DNA of 64,000 nucleotides from Pseudomonas sp. TTU2014-080ASC (GCF_001446935.1 NZ_LKKK01000011.1:847794-911793); one strand, 5' to 3'; numbered from the stretch's first letter, positions 1-7,596 are shown. A program made the numbers and translations. The notes: a model not told the origin generated them from the sequence alone.

Positions 1-21
1 TTCCATAGTTGAACGTGCCAT
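1..21 (-). CDS. start of a leftward gene cut by the window edge
   Basis: Only seven codons (MARSTME) are visible. The start is supported by a purine-rich ACGAGG about 9 nt upstream of the ATG. It has the same orientation as the three small leftward genes at 304-1120, so it is probably the next gene of the same phage-like operon. No function can be read from this fragment. Confidence 0.35.
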
Positions 22-303
22 CTTTTGTAACCTCGTTTAGTTGCGCTTAAGAGCGCTGGTTTAGCTTTTTGCAGGCCGAACGATCCCGAGCAGCGGAACT
101 GATAAAGTTCTGCAACTGCCTGATTTAGAGCGGCTTGTAAGGGTTAGCTGTGATCAGTTATACGCGATAAAAACAGTAAAAATTCATAGATAGTTAAATG
201 TCATGGTTAAACTTTTTCTGTGCCGAATAGTGAAACACTGAGACAGTTGGAAACCTCCTTGATTAATTGTGTTAATCGAAAAACACCAAGGGCCATGCCC
301 TTG
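22..303. other. non-coding stretch inside the phage-like element
   Basis: No convincing ORF is seen on either strand. The stretch is AT-rich. It holds an inverted repeat around 43-56 (GCGCTTAAGAGCGC) and, at 219-244, a 26-nt sequence that recurs with 22 of 26 matches at 4431-4456 near the right end of the element. It may carry a phage intergenic or regulatory segment. Confidence 0.4.
219..244 (+). repeat. 26-nt direct repeat, left copy
   Basis: This 26-nt sequence has the core GAATAGTGAA followed by TGAGAC. It matches 4431-4456 at 22 of 26 positions in the same orientation. A partial third copy (TGAATAATTGAGAC) is at 4381-4394. Confidence 0.55.
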
Positions 304-522
304 TCATCCCGTTTCGCCGCCATCACCCGCGACTGGCAGATGAAGTCGTGTTGAATCAGTTGCATCGTTGGGGCCAGTCACGGATGCCGGAGGCGACAGC
401 CATTCGAAAATCTCCCTGACAGCTTCAAACGATGCAGGCAGATACGGCCCAGCCACTGCATAAATAAGCGTGAAGAAGAGCAGGCCGAGAAAAACATCCA
501 AAGCCCAAGACGGCAGTTTCAT
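304..522 (-). CDS. small single-pass membrane protein, phage-like operon
   Basis: A 72-residue protein. It has a short polar start (MKLPSW), one hydrophobic segment at about residues 8-27, and a hydrophilic C-terminal half rich in Pro, Asp and Thr. It lies 4 bp downstream of the Cys-rich gene at 527-862 and is probably co-transcribed with it and with the HTH gene at 866-1120. Small membrane proteins are common in filamentous phage early and structural regions, but I do not recognise a named family. That it belongs to a filamentous-phage-like element is inferred from context. Confidence 0.6.
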   Translation of the reverse strand: MKLPSWALDVFLGLLFFTLIYAVAGPYLPASFEAVREIFEWLSPPASVTGPNDATDSTRLHLPVAGDGGETG

Positions 523-526
523 ACTG

Positions 527-862
527 TTACCCCACTAGCTCGAAAGGTTCGTGAATCGGCACAAAAGGCACCGGCTTGCCGATGTTCTCGACAACGCGCC
601 AAAACGGCTGAGGGCGCTGGCTGGGCGTGTGTTTCGCGCAGGTATAGGCCGGTATCACCTGCCACTGCGAAATCAACGGTGTCCAGATGCCAGAAACTTT
701 GCCTACCTTTAGTATGCGTATCCGTTGAACAAACGCGGGGCGGCATTGGTCGCAGGGTGTGAATAGGCAGCGAGCGGGTTTCGCCATTTCTGTTTTTGAC
801 CAACAAACAGAGCAGGTGCAGTCCGGGTTGTGCGGTACGTGCCTGTAACTGGATTGCTTCAT
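527..862 (-). CDS. small Cys/His-rich protein, phage-like operon
   Basis: A 111-residue protein with N-terminal cysteines spaced as CTCSVC and a further CDQC, plus a later C-x-K-H, suggesting a zinc-ribbon-like fold. The middle reads as a compact domain (VQRIRILKVGKVSG, then WQVIPAYTC). It sits 3 bp downstream of the excisionase-like HTH gene and 4 bp upstream of the small membrane protein, so the three form a tight operon. Uncharacterised proteins with this Cys pattern occur next to the excisionase gene in Pseudomonas filamentous prophages, as far as I recall; I cannot confirm homology. An overlapping ORF in another frame (519-917) is taken as a shadow. Confidence 0.55.
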   Translation of the reverse strand: MKQSSYRHVPHNPDCTCSVCWSKTEMAKPARCLFTPCDQCRPAFVQRIRILKVGKVSGIWTPLISQWQVIPAYTCAKHTPSQRPQPFWRVVENIGKPVPFVPIHEPFELVG

Positions 863-865
863 AAG

Positions 866-1120
866 TCATACGGACCTCTTCAGCAAAGCAGCATGTAGGG
901 TAGGGGCAGCGTTCCAATCCTGTTGGGTTAACCAGGAGCGCACGAGAGCAGCATTGATCATGCGCAGCTTGCCAACCTTTACAGAGGGCAACACACCACG
1001 ATAGACCCAGCCGCGCACCGTGCCGCAGGTAAGGCCGTTGCGCTCAGCCCATGTTTTGATGGACTCGAGGTCTTGATAAGGTGTGATTAGGTTCGATGGT
1101 TCTAACTCTTCCAGTTCCAT
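866..1120 (-). CDS. excisionase-like helix-turn-helix protein
   Basis: An 84-residue protein with a MerR/excisionase-type winged HTH over about residues 15-60. The core reads IKTWAERNGLTCGTVRGWV, then a wing with PSVKVGKLRMIN. I chose the ATG at 1120. An in-frame TTG at 1141 would add seven residues but has no better ribosome site. The gene is first in a leftward operon and is divergent from a small repressor-like gene at 1252. In Pf filamentous prophages the excisionase XisF and a repressor are divergent and set the lysogeny switch; this layout matches. The role is inferred from architecture. Confidence 0.6.
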   Translation of the reverse strand: MELEELEPSNLITPYQDLESIKTWAERNGLTCGTVRGWVYRGVLPSVKVGKLRMINAALVRSWLTQQDWNAAPTLHAALLKRSV

Positions 1121-1166
1121 GTGCGTTCCGTCACTATTCAAAGCAATTTGTACCGCTGAGTTGGAC

Positions 1167-1183
1167 TGACAAATTATTTGTCA
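1167..1183. promoter_or_regulatory. palindromic operator 1 of the phage-like switch
   Basis: TGACAAATTATTTGTCA is a perfect palindrome around a single central base. It lies between the divergent HTH genes. Two close copies follow at 1198-1214 and 1214-1230. It is probably bound by the small repressor encoded at 1252-1482. Confidence 0.7.
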
Positions 1184-1197
1184 CGCCGCAACGCTAC

Positions 1198-1214
1198 AGA
1201 CAAATTATTCGTCA
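1198..1214. promoter_or_regulatory. palindromic operator 2
   Basis: AGACAAATTATTCGTCA matches operator 1 at 15 of 17 positions. Its centre is 31 bp from the centre of operator 1, about three helical turns, so both would face the same side of the DNA. Confidence 0.65.
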
Positions 1215-1230
1215 GACAAATTATTTGTCA
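1214..1230. promoter_or_regulatory. palindromic operator 3
   Basis: AGACAAATTATTTGTCA matches operator 1 except for the first base. It abuts operator 2 (sharing base 1214) and ends 21 bp upstream of the repressor-like start codon, so binding here could shut off the repressor's own promoter. Confidence 0.65.
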
Positions 1231-1251
1231 TTATTTTTAGAGCTTTTAGGA

Positions 1252-1482
1252 ATGATAGAAGAGCGTCTTAGAACACTTGTTCGGCATATCGGAGCTGCAC
1301 GGCTGGCTGAGATGACTGCTATCAAGAATCGCCGTCGATGGCAGACAGTTGCTACTGATTTGAAGGTTAAGGCGCGTGTTGAAGATCTAGAGGAAGTGTT
1401 GAGGGTCTTTCCCGAATACGAGTTGTGGATATTGAAGGGGGAGGTCGATGATCAAAAGGGACAGATCTCGCCAAGTGATTAA
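1252..1482 (+). CDS. small phage repressor-like DNA-binding protein
   Basis: A 76-residue protein starting MIEERLRTLVRHIGAARLAE. I chose the ATG at 1252, just after AGGA. The longer in-frame ORF would run through the operators and is unlikely. The pattern of a short N-terminal helix, a basic NRRRWQTVATDLKVK stretch and a C-terminal YELWILKGEV...GQISP is what I remember from small repressors and DNA-binding proteins of Pseudomonas filamentous and other prophages. It is divergent from the excisionase-like gene with three palindromes between. Proposed role: repressor of the early operon and probably of itself. The family call is from memory of the pattern. Confidence 0.55.
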   Translation: MIEERLRTLVRHIGAARLAEMTAIKNRRRWQTVATDLKVKARVEDLEEVLRVFPEYELWILKGEVDDQKGQISPSD

Positions 1483-1661
1483 GCTCTATCGATTTTTAAT
1501 TAATAATTTAAATTAATGTTGTAGTGGTAGGAAAACCTGAGGGCGCTTGAATATTGAAAAAGCGATTGCTTCAAAAGTAAATTATCGACACTGAGCTTCT
1601 TGGTCTATTGATAATGGTGCGAATTTAAATAACTTCTGTTTATATTATTGCAGGATTTTTT

Positions 1662-2312
1662 ATGGATAGATCGATCGATACGCGTCGGGCGTTAGTTGAA
1701 ATTGAAAAGCACTCGGAGCTTCGTGAAGGGAATGAAGCAGCTACTCGTCTTAAAGTCATAAATCGAATTCTCATAGATATACTTGGTTGGACTGATGAGG
1801 ATATACATCCTGAGGAGCATGTTACTGAGGATGGTTACACTACTTATGCTGATTACATTCTTAGAACGGCAAATACTGCAATAGTAGTAGAAGCAAAGAA
1901 ATATGGTGCGGCTTTTAATGTCGAGCCAAATCAAAGAAAGGTAAAGTTGACTAATAAATTCCTGCAAAGCGAAATCGGTGAGGCGATAATTCAGGCTAGG
2001 GACTACGCCAGAAAAATGTCTATAGATTTTGCAATTGCGACAAATGGCTCGGTATGGGCGGTGTTTCCAGCTCAGCGACATGACCAGGTTAGATTTAATG
2101 AATCTTACGCGCTCATATTTTGGTCACTTAGCGACTGTCTTGATGAAAATTATAGTGAGTTTTATGATCTGCTCAGCAGAGAGGCTGTAATAACAGGTAG
2201 TCTAGAGGCGAATTTAATCGGTCGCTTTGTAAATCAGACAGAAAATAGAAAGTTAGGAAGTTTTTTTTCAACTAATGTCAAGGGGCGTCAGGTAATCCAA
2301 TTTTCCACATAA
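1662..2312 (+). CDS. PD-(D/E)XK nuclease domain protein (HsdR_N-like), probably the N-terminal half of a split gene
   Basis: A 216-residue ORF from an ATG at 1662. It resembles the N-terminal nuclease domain of type I restriction R subunits: an upstream helix with Glu25, then TTYADYIL (Asp64) and AIVVEAKK (Glu77-Ala-Lys79), the D...ExK catalytic signature. A later IQARDYARK...FAIATNG stretch is typical of this fold. The ORF ends in a short tail (RQVIQFST) that does not look native. From 2276 the -1 frame is open and continues as GNPIFHIIEHEVVSAF straight into the ATPase ORF. A one-base slip at GGGG (2282-2285) would join them. Local DNA is AT-rich compared with the flanking chromosome, indicating transfer. 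Probable role: DNA-cleaving part of an anti-phage or anti-plasmid protein. Confidence 0.65.
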   Translation: MDRSIDTRRALVEIEKHSELREGNEAATRLKVINRILIDILGWTDEDIHPEEHVTEDGYTTYADYILRTANTAIVVEAKKYGAAFNVEPNQRKVKLTNKFLQSEIGEAIIQARDYARKMSIDFAIATNGSVWAVFPAQRHDQVRFNESYALIFWSLSDCLDENYSEFYDLLSREAVITGSLEANLIGRFVNQTENRKLGSFFSTNVKGRQVIQFST

Positions 2313-2356
2313 TCGAGCATGAAGTAGTTTCTGCTTTTTCAGATTCTATAGTCGGG

Positions 2357-4195
2357 TTGAGTCAAGAGTCGTTTGAGCGGTGCTATGTGGCTGCCCCTGA
2401 GACAATAAAGTTTGATCGCAAGATCAGGATGAATGTTTCTCGTAGGCAATCTGTTGTAGGGGGTAGTGTTAATAGGCCTATGAAAGAAACTGACAGGCTT
2501 GCCCTTGTTGAAAAAATAAGAGGGGCTCAACAGGGCTCTAGGAATGGCCTAGTTAACTCAAAGCCTTTGGCAATTCTGTTATTAGGTACTGTTGGTGCGG
2601 GAAAGACAACTTTCTTGCATTATATGCGGAAGTCTAGAATTAAAGAGCTTTTTGCTCGGAATGAAGGTCAGATTGGTCACCATTGGGTACATTTGGATTT
2701 TCTTAATAATCCATCTGAGACCCCCGCGAGTCATTTTATTTACAGATCCTTACTCGATTATATCAATCAGGATGTTTTTTTGTCTGACGGCAAAAAATGC
2801 ATTCAGCATGCATATGCGGAAGAAATTGGAGCTATTAAACGTAATCTATCTTTCCTGGACTCTTCAAAGATTTCAGCCGATGATAAAATAGCACAAATCA
2901 TCACGTCGGATTTTGAAAAAGTTCAACCGTATGTGGAAAAGGTTATAAGATTCGCTACAAAGCAATGTTCATTTTTTTTGATTATTGATAATGTGGATCA
3001 GATAGAGTCTGAGGAAATCCAATCTACACTTTTTGCAGAGGCTCTTTCGATTGCTAGAGCATTGTCTTTGAACTTGATTCTTTGTCTTAGGCAATCTACA
3101 TATGCAAGACATCGTAGTTCACCAGCAATAGATGCATTTGATTTTGATACAGTGCAGATTGATCCACCGAAAATATCATCGGTAATTGCTAAGCGGTTTG
3201 CACTCGTAAAATATTTGGTGGCAGGACGAAAGGCTGAGTTTACTGCTGAAAATGGCGCAACTGTAAAGATGGATGATGCGTCAGATATAATTGATTTACT
3301 TCAAGGTTCTGTACTTGGTACTGAAATAGGGTCGAGGATTGAAGTTTTAGCGACTGAAGACGTTCGCCTAGCTCTAAGGATGACCCGAGAATTTCTCGAG
3401 AGAGGCTATACAAGTCCCGGTAAAGCGATTGAGTACCATCGTAAAACTGGTAAGTATACCCTTCCAAGGCACGAGGCTTTTCGTGCGATCATGCTTGGTA
3501 CGAGTCCTGTGTATAGCGAACAATATTCTCCAATCGGTAACCCCTTTGACTCACGTTTGTCTGTGAGTACGTCACAGTTATTACGGCTATATCTATTGTC
3601 CGCGATAGTTTCATATGCTAGCGAAACTGGATTTAGGTTTGTTGATGGTGCGTTGATAGCCGACTGCATGAAGAAAGTTGGATTTGGTGAGTCCTATATC
3701 AACCCTGTGTTAAAGGATCTTTGCAGGTTGCGTTTTATATTTACGGCAAGTCACGGGGAGCCAACATTGGCTTCTAGTTACATTCCGTCGAGATTGGGTG
3801 GTTACATAGTTCGTGACTTGATTTCAAACTTTACTTTCATAGAAAACGTCATGTTTGATACGTATATTTCAGATCATAAAGTTTGGAGTGAGCTTAAGAG
3901 TCTTAGTCATAAAATAGAATCTGAGAGAAACATTATTCGCAGAGTAATCCTGCGAAGTCAAAGGGTTAGAAAGTTTTATGATTATATGCACGGGTTACTG
4001 AGGATCTTAGTTATCGAGGGACAAAAAAGGGGTCTTCCACCCCAGTGGTGCAGCGATGTAATGAAGGAAAGGCGTCCTGATCTTATTCGGGAACTTAGAA
4101 GGGTTAGGAGGTCTGCTGAGTATAACTACGGCCAAAAAGATACGCGTAGGCTGGCTGACATCGAAGATATTGATGAGCTTGAAGCTTTGGAATAA
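2357..4195 (+). CDS. P-loop ATPase, probably the C-terminal part of a split nuclease-ATPase defence protein
   Basis: If read alone it starts at a TTG (2357) with no good ribosome site and gives 612 residues; the first in-frame ATG is at 2429. Walker A is GTVGAGKTT (residues 77-85) and Walker B is FFLIIDNVDQ (206-215). A possible sensor Arg is in LILCLRQS. The C-terminal half is helical and charged, and shows no second motif that I recognise. The fold fits KAP/STAND/AAA-type NTPases often found in defence genes. The frame is open upstream to 2276, overlapping the nuclease ORF, which supports one original protein of ~845 residues. It is AT-rich and lies between the phage repressor-like gene and attR, the usual place for cargo. 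Substrate and trigger are unknown. Confidence 0.6.
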   Translation: MSQESFERCYVAAPETIKFDRKIRMNVSRRQSVVGGSVNRPMKETDRLALVEKIRGAQQGSRNGLVNSKPLAILLLGTVGAGKTTFLHYMRKSRIKELFARNEGQIGHHWVHLDFLNNPSETPASHFIYRSLLDYINQDVFLSDGKKCIQHAYAEEIGAIKRNLSFLDSSKISADDKIAQIITSDFEKVQPYVEKVIRFATKQCSFFLIIDNVDQIESEEIQSTLFAEALSIARALSLNLILCLRQSTYARHRSSPAIDAFDFDTVQIDPPKISSVIAKRFALVKYLVAGRKAEFTAENGATVKMDDASDIIDLLQGSVLGTEIGSRIEVLATEDVRLALRMTREFLERGYTSPGKAIEYHRKTGKYTLPRHEAFRAIMLGTSPVYSEQYSPIGNPFDSRLSVSTSQLLRLYLLSAIVSYASETGFRFVDGALIADCMKKVGFGESYINPVLKDLCRLRFIFTASHGEPTLASSYIPSRLGGYIVRDLISNFTFIENVMFDTYISDHKVWSELKSLSHKIESERNIIRRVILRSQRVRKFYDYMHGLLRILVIEGQKRGLPPQWCSDVMKERRPDLIRELRRVRRSAEYNYGQKDTRRLADIEDIDELEALE

Positions 4196-4353
4196 TGCTT
4201 CCTTTACCAAGCGGGCAGGTCAGGGCATATCTTACCGAGGCTAGTTGTGCCACAGCTTTAAGTGGAGATGCTTCCAGCTGAAAGGTCAATTTGTAGTGTG
4301 TGGCTGGCTGAACGCTAATCAATTTTCCTGTCGAACGTGTCCCGGAGTCGTAA

Positions 4354-4375
4354 AGTGTCGAAAAAGTGTCGAAAA
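4354..4375. repeat. 11-bp exact tandem repeat near the element end
   Basis: AGTGTCGAAAA occurs twice back to back at 4354-4364 and 4365-4375. It sits about 90 bp inside the proposed attR, where accessory-factor or integrase arm sites would be expected. The function is inferred only. Confidence 0.5.
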
Positions 4376-4430
4376 CACTGTGAATAATTGAGACGAATCG
4401 ACCATCAGAACACCCCTGAAAGCCCCGGTT

Positions 4431-4456
4431 TGTGCGGAATAGTGAAGAATTGAGAC
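4431..4456 (+). repeat. 26-nt direct repeat, right copy next to attR
   Basis: Same core (GAATAGTGAA...TTGAGAC) as the copy at 219-244. It ends four bases before the tRNA-like fragment. It could be an integrase arm-type site or the end of an older insertion sequence; the sequence alone does not decide. Confidence 0.55.
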
Positions 4457-4460
4457 GGTC

Positions 4461-4493
4461 CCTAAACGAGTTCGAATCTCTTCTTCACCGCCA
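4461..4493 (+). other. attR: 3' fragment of a tRNA (serine-like)
   Basis: The stretch holds a T-loop (TTCGAAT) with four of five flanking T-stem pairs, then CTTCACC, discriminator G and CCA, as at the 3' end of a tRNA whose 5' acceptor strand would be GGTGAAG. Acceptor GGTGA... and discriminator G73 fit Pseudomonas tRNA-Ser. No D-arm, anticodon arm or 5' acceptor lies upstream, so this is only the part duplicated by integration. The intact tRNA should lie at the left end of the element, outside the window. Confidence 0.6.
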
Positions 4494-4498
4494 CTTTC

Positions 4499-4538
4499 AA
4501 AAAAGCCCCGTAGCTGAAAAGTTACGGGGCTTTTTGTT
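4499..4538 (+). terminator. Rho-independent terminator, originally of the tRNA
   Basis: GCCCCGTA and TTACGGGGC form a stem around a short loop, followed by TTTTTG. Lying directly after a tRNA 3' end, it is probably the native tRNA terminator that stayed on the attR side. Confidence 0.8.
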
Positions 4539-4711
4539 TTGATCTCCGGTTTGAAACCGCATAACCACTTGCAATTGCTTCAGTTGACGCACTGGTTGCC
4601 CTGTCTTCCAGAATGGGTTTCTGAGAACGTCCTGCTCACAGGATCTCCTGGTCTGTTGCTCTGCATGCTGACAGCTTTTAAGGTGTGCGCCTGATTCAGC
4701 GGAGCCGGTTC

Positions 4712-5845
4712 ATGCGCGTAACCTGGGATATTTTCTGCAGCGTTGTCGATAACTACGGCGACATTGGCGTCACTTGGCGCTTGGCTCGGCAGTTGGTGGC
4801 TGAGCACGATGTGGCGGTGCGTTTGTGGGTGGATGATCTGCTGTCATTTGTGCGCATGTGCCCGGCGGCTGATCCTGCGGCACTGGCACAGGTTCAGCAG
4901 GGTGTGGAGGTGCGCCTCTGGGCTCAGGAGTGGCAAGCAGTTGAGCCGGCTGATGTGGTGGTTGAGGCGTTTGCCTGTGAACTGCCAGCTGCTTATGTGG
5001 CTGCGATGGCTAGTCGTGAGCGCAAGGTGTTGTGGCTGAATCTTGAATACTTGAGTGCCGAAGATTGGGTAGAGGGCTGCCATGGCTTGCCTTCTATGCA
5101 GTCGGGTGGTTTGGCCAAGTTCTTCTTCTTTCCTGGGTTCTCTGCGGGTACAGGGGGCTTGCTGCGTGAGCGCGATCTATTGGTCAGGCGTGATGCCTTT
5201 CAGGCTGATACGAAGGCCCGCGTGGAGTTTCTCCAAGGCCTTGGCGTTGAGCTGCTTGCCGGCGCTCGTCTGATTTCTTTGTTCTGCTATGAGAATGCGG
5301 CACTGGCCAGTTGGTTAGATGTGCTCGCCGGCGATACTGTCCGGACGCAGCTGCTTGTACCTGAGGGGCGCGCCCTTGCAAGTGTCACGCACTGGCTGGG
5401 GGAGGGGGAGTTAAAAGTAGGTGCTGTGCTGCGCCGGGGCGCTCTGCAGATTCATGTTGTGCCTTTTATGAGCCAGGATGAATACGATCTCTTGTTGTGG
5501 AGCTGCGACTTCAACGCAGTGCGCGGTGAGGACTCCTTCATCCGGGCGCAATGGGCTGGAAGGCCGCTGCTGTGGCATATCTATCAGCAGGACGAAGATG
5601 TCCACCTTGATAAGCTCAATGCGTTTATAGCGCTCTATACTCACGGCTTGCCTGCAGAAGCTCAGGCGTGCCTGAGCAGTTTGTGGTTGGCCTGGAACAC
5701 TGGCGCTGATGTGGGTGGGGCGTGGCGGCAGGTGCATAACGCAGCGCCAGAGTTGGATCAGCACGCCGCAAAATGGGCACTGGAGCAGGCTTCTCGGCCT
5801 GATCTTGCCGCAGCGCTGGTGCAGTTTTACCTAAATTGGCTATGA
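4712..5845 (+). CDS. earP: EF-P arginine rhamnosyltransferase EarP
   Basis: The product transfers rhamnose from dTDP-rhamnose to an arginine of elongation factor P in the cytosol, activating EF-P for rescue of polyproline-stalled ribosomes. I chose the ATG at 4712 (GGAG 7 nt upstream); it gives the classic EarP opening [20 protein letters not shown], whose Asp residues bind and activate the acceptor. The GT-B fold continues with [16 protein letters not shown] and a C-terminal nucleotide-sugar motif [20 protein letters not shown]. The length of 377 aa is normal for the family. efp follows 46 bp downstream, the usual arrangement, and its Arg32 is present. Confidence is high. Confidence 0.95.
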   Translation: MRVTWDIFCSVVDNYGDIGVTWRLARQLVAEHDVAVRLWVDDLLSFVRMCPAADPAALAQVQQGVEVRLWAQEWQAVEPADVVVEAFACELPAAYVAAMASRERKVLWLNLEYLSAEDWVEGCHGLPSMQSGGLAKFFFFPGFSAGTGGLLRERDLLVRRDAFQADTKARVEFLQGLGVELLAGARLISLFCYENAALASWLDVLAGDTVRTQLLVPEGRALASVTHWLGEGELKVGAVLRRGALQIHVVPFMSQDEYDLLLWSCDFNAVRGEDSFIRAQWAGRPLLWHIYQQDEDVHLDKLNAFIALYTHGLPAEAQACLSSLWLAWNTGADVGGAWRQVHNAAPELDQHAAKWALEQASRPDLAAALVQFYLNWL

Positions 5846-5891
5846 TACGCGGCCAAAAATTCTGTCACTCCATTCAAACCCGGATATTCGT

Positions 5892-6467
5892 ATGAAAACC
5901 GCACAAGAAATGAAGCCCAACAGTGTGGCCCTGATTGATGGCCAACCTTGGCTGATCCAGAAAGCTGAATTCACCAAGTCCGGTCGTAACAGCGCCATCG
6001 TTAAGATGAAGCTGAAGAACCTGCTGAACGGTTCCAAGACCGAGACCGTTTACAAGGCCGACGACAAAATGGAGCCGGTTATCCTTGAGCGCAAGGAAGT
6101 AAACCTGTCCTACATCAGCGGCGAAGACTATGTATTCATGGATCCTGAGTACAACTCTTACGAGCTGCGTGCTGAAGACCTGGAAAGCGTTCTGCCGTTC
6201 ATCGAAGAAGGCATGACCGATATCTGCGAAGCTGTGTTCTTCGAAGGTAAAGTGATCTCCGTTGACCTGCCGACCACCATCGTGCGTCAGGTTGTGTACA
6301 CCGAGAACGCTGCTCGTGGTGACACTTCTGGCAAGGTGATGAAGCCTGCCAAACTGCGCAACGGCACCGAGATCAAGGTTGCTGAATTCGTTGAGATCGA
6401 CGACTGGATCGAAATCGACACTCGTGACGGTTCCTACAAGGGTCGCACTCAGGCGCCACAAGCCTAA
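5892..6467 (+). CDS. efp: elongation factor P
   Basis: This 191-residue translation factor enters the ribosomal E site and speeds Pro-Pro bond formation. The KOW/OB/C-terminal three-domain layout is intact. The modified loop reads [10 protein letters not shown] with arginine at residue 32, the site rhamnosylated by EarP, in place of the lysine used by EpmA-type EF-P. The end is the conserved [10 protein letters not shown]. It is downstream of earP and is followed by a strong terminator. Codon use is that of a highly expressed gene. Confidence 0.97.
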   Translation: MKTAQEMKPNSVALIDGQPWLIQKAEFTKSGRNSAIVKMKLKNLLNGSKTETVYKADDKMEPVILERKEVNLSYISGEDYVFMDPEYNSYELRAEDLESVLPFIEEGMTDICEAVFFEGKVISVDLPTTIVRQVVYTENAARGDTSGKVMKPAKLRNGTEIKVAEFVEIDDWIEIDTRDGSYKGRTQAPQA

Positions 6468-6483
6468 TCCGCTTGTCCGCTGT

Positions 6484-6512
6484 AAAAAGCCCGGCCATAT
6501 GCCGGGCTTTTT
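6484..6512 (+). terminator. terminator after efp
   Basis: AAAAAGCCCGGC and GCCGGGCTTTTT pair around CATAT. The structure is symmetrical, so it can also end the convergent LysR gene transcript. Confidence 0.9.
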
Positions 6513-6527
6513 ATTTTCGTTTGAAAG

Positions 6528-7490
6528 TCAGTACAGGGCTGCGGGTAGATAAGCCTGCAGGGCCTGATCCCACGGGGGGGGAAAGCCGAAGCGCTGTTGC
6601 AGGAATGTCAGTAACAAGCGAAGGCGCGGACTGCTCTCTCTTTCCAGGCGCAGGGCATAGATACCGCTCGGTTCAGGGGGCGGCAGGCCGTTTTCACAAA
6701 ATAGTGGTACCAATTCGCCACGTAGCAAGTATTCGCTGATCAGCCAGGTGGGCAGGTGGGCGATGCCGAGTCCGGCTAATGCACTGAATAGCAAGGTTTC
6801 GGCGTTGTTGGCGGTCATCCGAAGGCGTTTGGGGCGAAAGTGTTGCAGTTTGCCGTCGTGTTCGAAGCGCCAGGCGAAGGGCGGTGCAAGGCTGTCCCAG
6901 TCCAGTCCGTCATGTTCAAGAAGCTCAGTCGGATCGCGGGGGATACCGCGTGAGGCGACGTATTCGGGGCTGGCGCAGAGTATGCGCACCATCGGCGCTA
7001 ACGGTGTGGCCACCAATCGTGAGTCTTCTAAGGGGCCGATGCGTAGAACCAGGTCCACTTCGCCGAGGTGGGTGCCATGTAGGTCGACAAAGCTATCAAT
7101 CAGGCGGAGTTGTACATCAAGGCCCGGATAGGCGACCAGAAACTCTGCAATCGCAGGGGCTAGGTGGCGGCGGCCAAAGGGGGCAGGCGCGTCGATGCGA
7201 ATCAGGCCTTCAGGCGCGCTACTCAGGGACACTGCTTCGGCCCGGGCTAAGTGCAGTTCAGCCAGTATTCGCCGCGCCCGCTCAGCAAATGCAAGTCCGG
7301 AGGCTGTGGCGCGGACCGCGTGGGTACTGCGGCTGAATAAGGTGCTACCCAGTGAGCGCTCGAGTGCATCGATACGTCGGGCAACAGCGGATGGCGTCAG
7401 AGGATGGCGACGGGCAGCTGCAGAAAAACTGCCGGTTTCGAGGACATCGAGGAATAGATTGAGCTGATCTGTCAGGGTGTCTGGGTTCAT
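6528..7490 (-). CDS. LysR-family regulator divergent from a TauE/SafE gene
   Basis: A 320-residue LTTR. The N-terminal winged HTH (residues ~8-66) includes LETGSFSAAARRHPLTPSAVARRIDALE. The effector domain includes GLIRIDAPAPFGRRHLAPAI and SALAGLGIAHLPTWL, as in the CrgA/YafC-like subgroup. It starts at an ATG at 7490 and is divergent from the TauE-type transporter at 7597 across 106 bp, so it probably controls that gene and itself. The inducer cannot be read from the sequence. It converges on efp with the shared terminator between. Confidence 0.85.
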   Translation of the reverse strand: MNPDTLTDQLNLFLDVLETGSFSAAARRHPLTPSAVARRIDALERSLGSTLFSRSTHAVRATASGLAFAERARRILAELHLARAEAVSLSSAPEGLIRIDAPAPFGRRHLAPAIAEFLVAYPGLDVQLRLIDSFVDLHGTHLGEVDLVLRIGPLEDSRLVATPLAPMVRILCASPEYVASRGIPRDPTELLEHDGLDWDSLAPPFAWRFEHDGKLQHFRPKRLRMTANNAETLLFSALAGLGIAHLPTWLISEYLLRGELVPLFCENGLPPPEPSGIYALRLERESSPRLRLLLTFLQQRFGFPPPWDQALQAYLPAALY

Positions 7491-7596
7491 TGATGTGCTT
7501 GCCTTTGCGAATTGCGCATAGCCATTGTGCGTGGCTGTGCGTTTCGCTGCTAGCGCTGCGTCACTAGGCTATGCCGTTCTAGGTCAGGAGGCGCGC

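Larger units (their letters stand above)
4196..4711. other. right end of the element and chromosomal junction
   Basis: No gene is seen here. The stretch holds an 11-bp tandem repeat, short direct repeats, the tRNA 3'-end fragment that I take as attR, and a terminator, each listed separately. Right of about 4540 is the upstream region of earP, with chromosomal composition. Confidence 0.55.

Noticed and set aside
519..917. 132-aa ORF on the minus strand
   Set aside because: It overlaps the Cys-rich gene and the excisionase-like gene in another frame and breaks their tight spacing.
1096..1251. Extended N-terminus of the repressor-like gene
   Set aside because: It would cross the three palindromes and has no ribosome site; the ATG at 1252 is better.
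2261..2268. Run of eight T as a slippage site joining the nuclease and ATPase ORFs
   Set aside because: A shift there into the ATPase frame meets a TAA at 2273. Only a shift after 2276, as at GGGG 2282-2285, works.
5874..6461. 195-aa ORF antisense to efp
   Set aside because: A shadow of a highly biased coding sequence; efp itself is certain.
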